From the NCBI RefSeq assembly GCF_000741705.1, contig NZ_JGZI01000010.1:496001-560000 (forward strand): a stretch of 64,000 nt of DNA. Direction: 5' to 3'. Source of the DNA: Bifidobacterium psychraerophilum (GTDB lineage Bacteria > Actinomycetota > Actinomycetes > Actinomycetales > Bifidobacteriaceae). Numbering within the stretch: position 1 is the stretch's first letter; every line of letters starts with the position of its first letter. The notes beneath the pieces are model-generated. The model searched no databases. It was not told the origin of the DNA and saw nothing but the letters and a program-made list of their open reading frames with translations. Positions 10,237-18,099 of this stretch are shown here, piece by piece. The position numbers were made by a program, and so were the translations under genes.

Positions 10237-11682
10237 ATGGCACACAGCACGCAGCCGCCGGAAGCGGCGGAGCGAACCCCGGATCCACAGGAACCACGGC
10301 TGGAGGGAGACGAGCGAAGGGCACAACCCTCCTGGGCCGCACCGGAGGCACCCGACCCGAAACAGCCCGCGACGGCGGACGCCACCGTCCCAGGCGAGCC
10401 CACCCTGCAACGCGCGTACATCCTTCTGGCAGCCGCCCTTGCGGCCGCGATAGGCGCCGACCGCCTGGTCTTCGCCTCCTTCGAGTCACGGTATGCGCTG
10501 AGCGCATACGCGCTGTTCTGGATCGCCTGGACCGTGCTGCAGACAGGGATCTTCTGGTCCGCCGGCGCGAGACGTCCGCTTTCCTGGCTTGCCGCGTCAT
10601 CGACCATCCTGCTGGGTGCCTGGCTGATCCTCGCGGATACAGGCCGGGCGTATGCCGGCAATCCCGAGTACATGGCACTATCCGTTCTGGCCATACCCGC
10701 TCTTGCCATGATGCATATCCAGATCTCGACACATGACTTCGATCCCAGGCAACCGGGACGCGCTGCTGTGCGCTGGATCTCCGGCTGGGTCGTTCAGCCG
10801 TTCACCGCCCTGCCAAGACTCGGCACGCCCCTATCCGCACTGTGGAACTCCTCAAGCCCGGATAGGAAGAAATCGGCACTGCGCACCGTGCTGCTCTCCA
10901 TGCTGTTCGGCATTCCGGTGATCGCCCTGCTCATCGCGTTGCTGGCTTCCGCGGATGTCGTTATCGACTACGCCGTCAATACCATCATCGGCGGCATCGA
11001 TCTGATGCCCCTGGTGACGCATACGGCGATCATCATCGCCCTCACCGCCTGCTGCTATTCCTTGCTATGGAATCTCAACGCGCGCAACATCGATCGCAGC
11101 ACGCAGACCCAGGATGCGGACAGGGACCACGCGCCGCGCACACGGCCATTCGACCCGACGGTCTGCATCATCATCCTCGCCGCCGTGCTCGGCCTGTATC
11201 TTGCATTCAGCGCCGTCCAGTTCACCTTCCTCTTCGCGCAGCAGGGATTACCGGACGGCTTCAGCTACGCCGAATATGCGAGACAGGGCTTCTGGCAGCT
11301 GTTGGCCGTCGCCGCGCTCAACTTCCTCGGCTTCGGATTGGTGCTCAATTACGCACCACGCAAGCCCATGCTCAATGTGATGCTTGCGGGACTGGTCGTC
11401 GCCACAGGGGTGGTGCTGAGCTCTTCCGCACTGCGACTCAAGCTGTATATCGACGCATACGGCCTGACCTGGCTGCGACTGTCCTCCATGCTCTTCATCA
11501 TGCTGCTGGCCGTGGCGCTCATACTCTGCGTCGCGCGCATCCGCTTCGAGGCGACACCCCTGATCGCCGTCTGCTGCGCACTCTTCGTCGTCTGGTTCCT
11601 GATCCTGGGGTACATCGACCCTGGCCGTCTCATCGAGGAATACAACCTGGCGCACGGCTTCTTCTCGGTCACACCGGACTGA
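10237..11682 (+). CDS. DUF4173/DUF4153-type polytopic membrane protein
   Basis: This is a 481-residue protein with a polar, Pro/Glu-rich N-terminal tail of about 60 residues followed by roughly a dozen membrane helices. The segments LLASADVVIDYAV, FSYAEYARQGFWQLLAVA and KLYIDAYGLTWLRLSSM match my knowledge of the DUF4173 (DUF4153 superfamily) signature, including the conserved YAEYARQGFWQL and YGLTxLR stretches. Function is unknown; in other bacteria such proteins accompany DUF2975/YozG-like pairs, as here. ATG 10237 is preceded by GAAGGAG six bases upstream, so longer in-frame extensions into the repeat array are unlikely. It converges on parE with only six bases between the stops. Confidence 0.82.
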   Translation: MAHSTQPPEAAERTPDPQEPRLEGDERRAQPSWAAPEAPDPKQPATADATVPGEPTLQRAYILLAAALAAAIGADRLVFASFESRYALSAYALFWIAWTVLQTGIFWSAGARRPLSWLAASSTILLGAWLILADTGRAYAGNPEYMALSVLAIPALAMMHIQISTHDFDPRQPGRAAVRWISGWVVQPFTALPRLGTPLSALWNSSSPDRKKSALRTVLLSMLFGIPVIALLIALLASADVVIDYAVNTIIGGIDLMPLVTHTAIIIALTACCYSLLWNLNARNIDRSTQTQDADRDHAPRTRPFDPTVCIIILAAVLGLYLAFSAVQFTFLFAQQGLPDGFSYAEYARQGFWQLLAVAALNFLGFGLVLNYAPRKPMLNVMLAGLVVATGVVLSSSALRLKLYIDAYGLTWLRLSSMLFIMLLAVALILCVARIRFEATPLIAVCCALFVVWFLILGYIDPGRLIEEYNLAHGFFSVTPD

Positions 11683-11688
11683 GCGAAC

Positions 11689-14094
11689 TCAGGTATCGAT
11701 TTTGCTGCGATCGAAATCGTCGGCATTCTCCACGATGAACTGCTTGCGTGGAGGCACATCATCCCCCATGAGCAGTGAGAACACATCGGAGGCATGCTCG
11801 GCATCCTCCATGCGGATCCTTCTGAGCATACGGGAACGCGGATCCATCGTCGTATCCGCAAGCTGATCGGCATCCATCTCGCCAAGACCCTTGTAACGCT
11901 GGATATCCTCATGGAAATCGATGCGCTGCTTCTTCAACTCGGCCAGTTTGCCGGCCAGCTCGTCATCCGAATAGGTATAGATGTATTCGCCTTTGCGTTT
12001 GCCCGCCAAGGCGATGCGGTGCAGGGGCGGCACGGCCGCATACACATGACCGGCCTCGACCAGGGGCCGCATATAGCGGTAGAACAGCGTGAGCAGCAGA
12101 ATGCGGATATGCGCACCATCCACATCCGCATCGGTCATCATGATGACCTTGTTGTAGCGCGACTGAGTGATATCGAAGCTGGCACCCGAACCTGCGCCGA
12201 TCACCTGGATGATGGCCGCGCATTCCTTGTTCGAGAGCATCTGGGAGACCGAGGCCTTCTGCACGTTGAGAATCTTGCCTCTGATCGGCAGGAGTGCCTG
12301 GAACATCGAGTTACGGGCAGCCTTGGCGGTACCGAGTGCCGAATCACCCTCCACGATGAACAATTCCGCGATGTCGTCATTGCCGGGCTGCGAGTCGGAG
12401 AGTTTGGCCGGCATCGAGGCGGATTCCAGCGCGTTCTTGCGACGCGTCACCTCTTTGGTTTTCCTGGCCTGCACACGGGCGTGCATCTCGCCGACGATCT
12501 TCTCAAGCACACGCGAGGACTGCTCTTTGAAGCCACGCTTTGAACCGGAGATCATCTCGGAGAACTGCTTATCCGTCATCCGCGTGACAATCGGCTTGAC
12601 CTGTGCCGTACCGAGCACATCCTTGGTCTGCCCCTGGAATTGCGGCTCCGCGATGCGTGCCGTGACCACGGCCACAAGCCCGGCCAGTACGTCGTCACGC
12701 TCGATCTTCGAGTGCGAATCCCTGAGATTGACCTTGAGCTTACGCGCATTGCTTTCGACGGTTTTGCGCACCTGACGGGTCAGGGCGTTGAGGAAGCCGT
12801 CGACGTGCATGCCGCCGCCTGGCGTCTCCACGACGTTGACGAAACTCAGCAGGGTGGTGTCGTATCCGTTGACCCAGCGCAGGGCGATATCCACACCGCA
12901 GGTGCGTCGCACCTTCTCCGCGTGCAGCTGCCCGCCTTCGACGACCTTCTGCGTCTCCTCCTCATACTCAGCCTCACCCGAGATGTGCCAGATATCGTTG
13001 ATCGCCTCGCCTTTCGACAGGAAATCAACGAAGTCCACAACACCTCCCGAATGCAGGAATTCCTGCACACGTGGATGATGGAGCCCGGATTCCCTGTGAA
13101 GGCCGGTGCTCACCGCGTCTGACTCCGCTGCATCATCCTCTGCGTCGTCATCGGACCGTGCTTCGTCCGAGGCCATGGCATCCGATTCGGCGTCGCCTGA
13201 TAAGTCGCCGTCCATCTCGTCGGGTGCGGCCTGATCGGCGCTTTCCGCGACGGATGTGCCGCTCTCCGGCCCATCCGAGGGGCCCGCTTCGCGTACTGCG
13301 ACATCCGACATGGCATCGGCGTCGATGACGTCCTGCGCCGCGATGTTCTCGTTGAGGTTCTCAGCGGTGTTCTCACCAGTGTTCTCAGCAATGTTCTCGT
13401 CGATGACGGTTATCTTGAGGCCGGGAACCAGGAAGCTGGTCTGACGCACCCGCTCGATGAGCTGTTCATAGCTGAAAGTGGCCGTGCTGTTGAAGATCTC
13501 CGGATCCGCCCAATACCGGATACGGGTACCTGTCCGTTTCGCTGGTACCTTGGCGACGACCCTGAGCTCAGTGGGTTTGTTGCGTCGTGTGCGCTTGAAT
13601 GGGGCATCCGGTGAGGGATTCCCGTCCGCGGTGTCTTCGTAGACACCGGGGTGACCTTGCTTGAACTCCATACGGTAGGTTTTGCCGTCACGGTCCACCT
13701 CGACGTCGAAGCGTGCACTCAGGGCATTAACCACCGAAGACCCGACTCCGTGCAAACCGCCGACGGCGTTATACGAGGAATTGCCGAATTTCGCACCCGC
13801 GTGAAGCTTCGTAAGCACCACTTCGACGCCGGTAAGCCCGGTTTTCGGCTCCACATCCACCGGGATGCCACGCCCGTTGTCGGCCACGGTGATGGAAGCA
13901 TCCTGATGCAGCGTCACCTCGATGTTCGTGCAGGCACCGGCCAAGGCCTCGTCGACGGAATTGTCGATGATCTCCCAGAGACAGTGCATCAGACCCTGGC
14001 TATCGGTCGTCCCGATATACATGCCAGGCCGTTTGCGCACGGCATCAAGCCCTTCCAGTATGGTCAGACTCTCCGCACCGTAGGATTTCGCCAT
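11689..14094 (-). CDS. parE: DNA topoisomerase IV subunit B (ParE-type)
   Basis: This is the ATPase subunit that drives strand passage by topoisomerase IV with ParC. The GHKL ATPase motifs are present: LWEIIDNSVDEALAG, DNGRGIPVD, and GGLHGVGSSVVNALS. The Toprim part is also clear: FIVEGDSALGTAKAARN and TDADVDGAHIR. At 801 aa it is longer than typical ParE (about 700 aa) because of an acidic, disordered insertion at about residues 232-343 between ITVIDEN and FLHSGGVVDFVDFLS; the insertion starts with tandem four-residue ENxx repeats. The start ATG follows GGAGAG closely. It is transcribed divergently from nothing nearby and lies just downstream of the sigma factor gene on the same strand, 105 bp away. 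Confidence 0.95.
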   Translation of the reverse strand: MAKSYGAESLTILEGLDAVRKRPGMYIGTTDSQGLMHCLWEIIDNSVDEALAGACTNIEVTLHQDASITVADNGRGIPVDVEPKTGLTGVEVVLTKLHAGAKFGNSSYNAVGGLHGVGSSVVNALSARFDVEVDRDGKTYRMEFKQGHPGVYEDTADGNPSPDAPFKRTRRNKPTELRVVAKVPAKRTGTRIRYWADPEIFNSTATFSYEQLIERVRQTSFLVPGLKITVIDENIAENTGENTAENLNENIAAQDVIDADAMSDVAVREAGPSDGPESGTSVAESADQAAPDEMDGDLSGDAESDAMASDEARSDDDAEDDAAESDAVSTGLHRESGLHHPRVQEFLHSGGVVDFVDFLSKGEAINDIWHISGEAEYEEETQKVVEGGQLHAEKVRRTCGVDIALRWVNGYDTTLLSFVNVVETPGGGMHVDGFLNALTRQVRKTVESNARKLKVNLRDSHSKIERDDVLAGLVAVVTARIAEPQFQGQTKDVLGTAQVKPIVTRMTDKQFSEMISGSKRGFKEQSSRVLEKIVGEMHARVQARKTKEVTRRKNALESASMPAKLSDSQPGNDDIAELFIVEGDSALGTAKAARNSMFQALLPIRGKILNVQKASVSQMLSNKECAAIIQVIGAGSGASFDITQSRYNKVIMMTDADVDGAHIRILLLTLFYRYMRPLVEAGHVYAAVPPLHRIALAGKRKGEYIYTYSDDELAGKLAELKKQRIDFHEDIQRYKGLGEMDADQLADTTMDPRSRMLRRIRMEDAEHASDVFSLLMGDDVPPRKQFIVENADDFDRSKIDT
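13345..13398 (-). repeat. 12-bp tandem repeat inside parE
   Basis: Five copies of GTTCTC spaced exactly 12 bases apart on the plus strand (13345, 13357, 13369, 13381, 13393) encode successive Glu-Asn-x-x tetrapeptides (ENIA, ENTG, ENTA, ENLN, ENIA) at the start of the acidic ParE insertion. The repeat keeps frame, so copy-number changes would lengthen or shorten the linker without breaking the enzyme. Confidence 0.85.
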
Positions 14095-14199
14095 ATTCTC
14101 TCCGCTTACCGTCTTCCTGTTCTATGAGCCGCCACGCCCGTCTTGAAAACGCGGCCCGTGCCATCGCACAGACCGCGTCCTTCGAATTCCCGCCCGATC

Positions 14200-15741
14200 C
14201 TACTGGTCGAGGAAATCACGCAAGGTCTGCGAACGCGATGGGTGGCGCAGTTTGGACATCGTCTTCGACTCGATCTGTCGAATACGCTCACGTGTGACGC
14301 CGTAGACCCGGCCGATATCGTCCAGGGTCTTGGGCTGTCCGTCTTCCAGGCCGTAACGCATTTTGATCACGCCGGCTTCACGCGGGCTGAGGGTCTCAAG
14401 CACCTGCTTGAACTGCTCCTGCAGCAGGGAGAAGGCAACGGCATCCGATGGTGCGATGGCATCGGTGTCTTCGATGAGATCGCCGAATTCAGAATCGCCA
14501 TCCTCGCCGAGCGGCGTATGCAGGGAAATCGGTTCACGCCCGTATTTCTGGACTTCCTGAACCTTCTCCACCGGCATATCCAATTCACGGGCCAGCTCGT
14601 CCGGCGTGGGCTCACGACCCAGATCCTGCAGCATCTGACGCTGCACACGCGAAAGCTTGTTGATGACCTCGACCATGTGGACAGGAACGCGGATCGTCCT
14701 CGCCTGGTCAGCCATGGCGCGGGTGATGGCCTGCCGGATCCACCATGTGGCGTAGGTGGAGAACTTGAAGCCCTTCTTCCAATCGAATTTCTCGACTGCG
14801 CGAATCAAACCGAGATTGCCCTCCTGGATCAGATCCAGGAACAGCATGCCTCGTCCGGTGTAGCGTTTGGCCAGGGAGACCACGAGCCTCAGGTTGGCCT
14901 CCAGAAGATGATCCTTGGCTTTCTTGCCGTCCGAAGACGCCCACTTCAACTCACGGCGGCGTTTGAACTCCAGGGATTCCCCATCGGTGTCCAGGATATG
15001 CTGCGCGAACAGACCGGCCTCGATGCGTTCGGAGAGATCGACCTCCTGTTCGGCATTGAGCAGACTGACCCGGCCTATTTGCTTCAGATAATCCTTCACC
15101 GGATCGGCGGTGGCCCCTGAAGCCACCACACGACGCTTCGGATTGCCCGAAGGAACGGTGTTCTCATCGTCCTCGCTGTCATTGACGACGAAAGCGCCTT
15201 TGGCTTTGGCTACTTGCTCCGCCTGCTGCTTGCGGGAGTCGTCGTCACTGTCATCATCGTCATCGCTGTCATCATCATTCGACTCGTCATCCGTGTCTTC
15301 GTCACCGTCTTCAACGGTGTCATCGTCATTGTCGTCAGCATCATCATCGTTATCAAGCGTGTCGTCGATATCGTCAATGTCCTCTTCGTCGATTGACTCT
15401 TTTGACGTCTGCGCCGCTTTGCTCTTCTTGGCGCCACGCTTGGCGCCCGCGGCCTTCCTCTTCTTTGCAGGGGCCTTGGGAGTCTTCCGTTCGTCGGAGG
15501 ATTCCTCAGAGGTGGTGGCGGAGACCTCGGCCGACGTCTGCTGTGATGTTGCCTCCGCAGCTGATGAAGCGGTCTTTGCGGACCGTGCCGGACTCTTCTT
15601 CGTGGAAGTGCTCTTGGTACGCCTGGCCCCAGTCCCCGATTTGGATGTTGTGGCTCGAGAGGCGGCTGCCTTCTTGCTTGTGGTCGACGTCACCGCGTTG
15701 TCGCCTGTGTTCTTCTCAGCCGTCGTATCCTTTGTGGCCAA
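14200..15741 (-). CDS. rpoD: Principal RNA polymerase sigma factor (RpoD/HrdB-type)
   Basis: This is the group 1 sigma-70 factor that directs RNA polymerase to housekeeping promoters. Region 1.2 ([22 protein letters not shown]), region 2 ([19 protein letters not shown], then [18 protein letters not shown]), region 3 and region 4 ([18 protein letters not shown]) are all present near the C-terminus. The N-terminal 200 or so residues are lineage-specific low-complexity sequence: Lys/Ala/Ser/Thr-rich, then a long Asp/Glu run. I place the start at TTG 15741 because AGGAGG lies five bases before it; this gives 513 residues beginning M-A-T-K-D-T-T. An ATG 16 codons upstream has no such site. The neighbouring DUF4192-like gene is an arrangement common in actinobacteria. 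Confidence 0.95.
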   Translation of the reverse strand: MATKDTTAEKNTGDNAVTSTTSKKAAASRATTSKSGTGARRTKSTSTKKSPARSAKTASSAAEATSQQTSAEVSATTSEESSDERKTPKAPAKKRKAAGAKRGAKKSKAAQTSKESIDEEDIDDIDDTLDNDDDADDNDDDTVEDGDEDTDDESNDDDSDDDDDSDDDSRKQQAEQVAKAKGAFVVNDSEDDENTVPSGNPKRRVVASGATADPVKDYLKQIGRVSLLNAEQEVDLSERIEAGLFAQHILDTDGESLEFKRRRELKWASSDGKKAKDHLLEANLRLVVSLAKRYTGRGMLFLDLIQEGNLGLIRAVEKFDWKKGFKFSTYATWWIRQAITRAMADQARTIRVPVHMVEVINKLSRVQRQMLQDLGREPTPDELARELDMPVEKVQEVQKYGREPISLHTPLGEDGDSEFGDLIEDTDAIAPSDAVAFSLLQEQFKQVLETLSPREAGVIKMRYGLEDGQPKTLDDIGRVYGVTRERIRQIESKTMSKLRHPSRSQTLRDFLDQ

Positions 15742-15856
15742 CTTATCCTCCTGGATGATCCTGCCCATGCGCCTAGCATCAAGGCGCACTTATGACAAGG
15801 GCAAATTGTCAACTAATAGAGTGAACCACCTTGCAAGGACGATTATTCCCGATTAG

Positions 15857-16612
15857 TCAAGATCGGAAGCCATTTGGATGGATATTCTGCTCCAGGGCGC
15901 AAATCACAATCGCGGCAAGGGTGCACCGCTCATCCAGTTCCAAGGCCTTCAAGGCATGGGCACGCGCGCCTGCCTCGCCAAGCCACCAGGAGATATATGC
16001 GATCATCGCCAGCGCCTGGACCCTGCATTCCTCCGGCACAGATGCGCAGATCGCCTTCAGCAGGACCAACCCGCGTCTGCAGCGGGACTGTGCCTGCGGG
16101 CTTTGCGGAGTATGGAAGACACGGTTCAGTGTGTCCGACATCACCCTGGCGTGTTCACTGCTGTGTGGCTGCGCTGCGATGTCCACGAGCATCCGTCTGG
16201 TCATCACCTGGCCTTCGGCCTTTCCCTCCCCCGTGCCGTATCCGGTCAACAGCGTGAGAATCAGCGCATCACGAATGGAGAGGACCTCATTGATGCCCAC
16301 AATCAGATGCGCGACCCAGGAGGCATCGTCCAGGCTCGGTCTTTCCCTTCCCTCTTCGTATGCAATCCACGACAGCCATCCATCGAGCAGTGTGCCGCTC
16401 CAATGTTCCACCGCCTCGCGCCCACCGCATTGCCGACGCATATCCCTGAACTGCTGGCGGTAATCATCCATCTGATCCAGGCCTAAGGCGACCGGCAGGG
16501 GATCCACCGCCTCTTCCGGCACGGAGGGTCCTGTGCATGATCGGGCGCACGGCTCCTGACATGGCGCCGTATGCGCCCGGTGCACCCGCTGTTCATCTCG
16601 CTTCATGGTCAT
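15857..16612 (-). CDS. DUF4192-like protein
   Basis: This encodes a 251-residue soluble protein without an obvious signal peptide or membrane segment. The C-terminal part (ECRVQALAMIAYISWWLGEA followed by ALKALELDERCTLA) resembles the tail of DUF4192 proteins, which are frequently encoded beside the principal sigma factor in actinobacteria; that context is why I favour the call. The N-terminal half is weakly recognisable. Function is unknown. It is upstream of rpoD on the same strand, with a 115-bp gap, and divergent from the polyprenyl synthase gene. The start at 16612 has a GAGGCGAG site just upstream; a second ATG lies two codons later. It could also simply be an orphan family, since I cannot run a profile search. 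Confidence 0.6.
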   Translation of the reverse strand: MTMKRDEQRVHRAHTAPCQEPCARSCTGPSVPEEAVDPLPVALGLDQMDDYRQQFRDMRRQCGGREAVEHWSGTLLDGWLSWIAYEEGRERPSLDDASWVAHLIVGINEVLSIRDALILTLLTGYGTGEGKAEGQVMTRRMLVDIAAQPHSSEHARVMSDTLNRVFHTPQSPQAQSRCRRGLVLLKAICASVPEECRVQALAMIAYISWWLGEAGARAHALKALELDERCTLAAIVICALEQNIHPNGFRS

Positions 16613-16821
16613 CTCGCCTCACTCGTGACATTCGCTGTTGTGTGTGCTTTCCCTGGCGGACTGCGTCCTCATCTTCAGGAAGATGCCTTGAACTATCCCA
16701 GCCGGACGGCATGCCATGCAGGTCGTCGGAGCCATGTGGTCGAATGTGCGTCTTCGCACAGTGCAATCAACCGGATCGCTGGTATATGCATTTGCACATG
16801 CTTGTGGATATTCTCATAGGT

Positions 16822-18015
16822 ATGGACCCATCTGCAGATATCTCTGTCATCGAGTCTCGCATCGACCGTTTGGTGAAGCAATATACCGGTGCCATAGATG
16901 GAATGACGATTCCCCACCCCTGCGCGGCCGTGCTGAATTCAATCACCGAGCAGGCACGCATCTCCAGTCAGGGAGGCAAAAGGCTCAGAGCCCTGCTCAC
17001 GCTCACGGCCTATGATGCCGCCTGCAGCTCCTATGGCGCGTCCATTCCAAAGGATTCCCAACGCCTGTGCGCCACCGATCTCGCATGCGCCATCGAAGTC
17101 TTCCAGACCGGCGCGCTGGTGCATGACGACATCATCGATGACTCCGATCTGAGGCGCGGCAAACCCTCCGCACACATCAATCTCGCATCGACCTTCGCGC
17201 ATTGGACGAATCCTCTCCACCAGGTCCTTCAGGATGCATCGGGATCCGAAACCGTGGACACGTCGGCATTCGATTCGAGTGACAGCTCATACGGCAAAGG
17301 CCTCGGCATCATGTTGGGCGACATCCTGGCGACAGCAAGCATCGAAATCGCCAGGAATGCCTCCCAGACGCTGCCGAAGGCGCAGGAGATCATCGAGGCC
17401 TTCCTGACGATGCACCGTGAGGTTGAAATAGGTCAGGTTCTTGATCTCGGCGTTGAGCATGTTCCGCTGAACAACCCGACCCAGCTCGTCACCGCTTCGC
17501 TGGGGGTGTTCCGCTGGAAAACGGCCAGCTACACCACGATCGCCCCCATCGAGCTCGGCTTGCTGGCTGCTGGCGTGAAACAGGTCAAAGCCCATGCGGC
17601 GGCGCAGGGAATCGGCATGAGTCTGGGCCTGGCCTTCCAACTGGCCGATGATCTGCTTGACGTTGTCTCGGACAGCGAGCACACCGGCAAACCAGTGGGC
17701 GGCGATATCCGGGAGGGCAAGAGGACGGTGCTGCTCGCCGACGCACTGTCCAATGCCTCGGATGCAGACAGGGCATACCTGATCGCGGCCTATGAAAGCC
17801 GGAATCGTTCACCTGAGCAGGTCTCCCGGATCATCGGGCTATTCGATTCCACCGGTGCGATCGAGCGCTCACGCGAGCGTATAGGAAAATTGTGGCGATC
17901 CTCCCAGGTATCGCTCGCTGCGGCGGTGCAGACACTCAACCTGACCCCGGAGGCCGCCGACCGGCTCTACAATGCCTGTGCACGCTTCATCCCACCAGAG
18001 CTGCTGGAATCATGA
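16822..18015 (+). CDS. Polyprenyl (geranylgeranyl-type) diphosphate synthase
   Basis: This is a trans-isoprenyl diphosphate synthase that adds isopentenyl diphosphate units to an allylic primer. It has GGKRLRALL, the first aspartate-rich motif inside VHDDIIDDSDLRRG, GEVEIGQ-like REVEIGQVLDL, and the second aspartate-rich motif ADDLLDV followed by KPVGGDIREGKRT. That set defines the family; chain length cannot be read securely. About 397 residues from ATG 16822. The start is uncertain: ATG 16798 is another option and neither has a strong ribosome site, so a leaderless or weakly translated start is possible. It lies 84 bp before the Ser/Thr kinase gene on the same strand and probably shares its transcript. 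Products would feed prenyl carriers or membrane isoprenoids. Confidence 0.88.
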   Translation: MDPSADISVIESRIDRLVKQYTGAIDGMTIPHPCAAVLNSITEQARISSQGGKRLRALLTLTAYDAACSSYGASIPKDSQRLCATDLACAIEVFQTGALVHDDIIDDSDLRRGKPSAHINLASTFAHWTNPLHQVLQDASGSETVDTSAFDSSDSSYGKGLGIMLGDILATASIEIARNASQTLPKAQEIIEAFLTMHREVEIGQVLDLGVEHVPLNNPTQLVTASLGVFRWKTASYTTIAPIELGLLAAGVKQVKAHAAAQGIGMSLGLAFQLADDLLDVVSDSEHTGKPVGGDIREGKRTVLLADALSNASDADRAYLIAAYESRNRSPEQVSRIIGLFDSTGAIERSRERIGKLWRSSQVSLAAAVQTLNLTPEAADRLYNACARFIPPELLES

Positions 18016-18099
18016 CCGAAGCAGTCACGACGTGGAATTTTCGACAAGACCAAAGGGACATCCGCCGCCTTTCGGCATGACCGACCGTAGGATACAAAC

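Noticed and set aside
15742-15856. TTGACA promoter upstream of the sigma gene
   Set aside because: A good -35 hexamer is present on the minus strand at 15808-15813, but no acceptable -10 lies at 16-18 bases, so I do not call a promoter.
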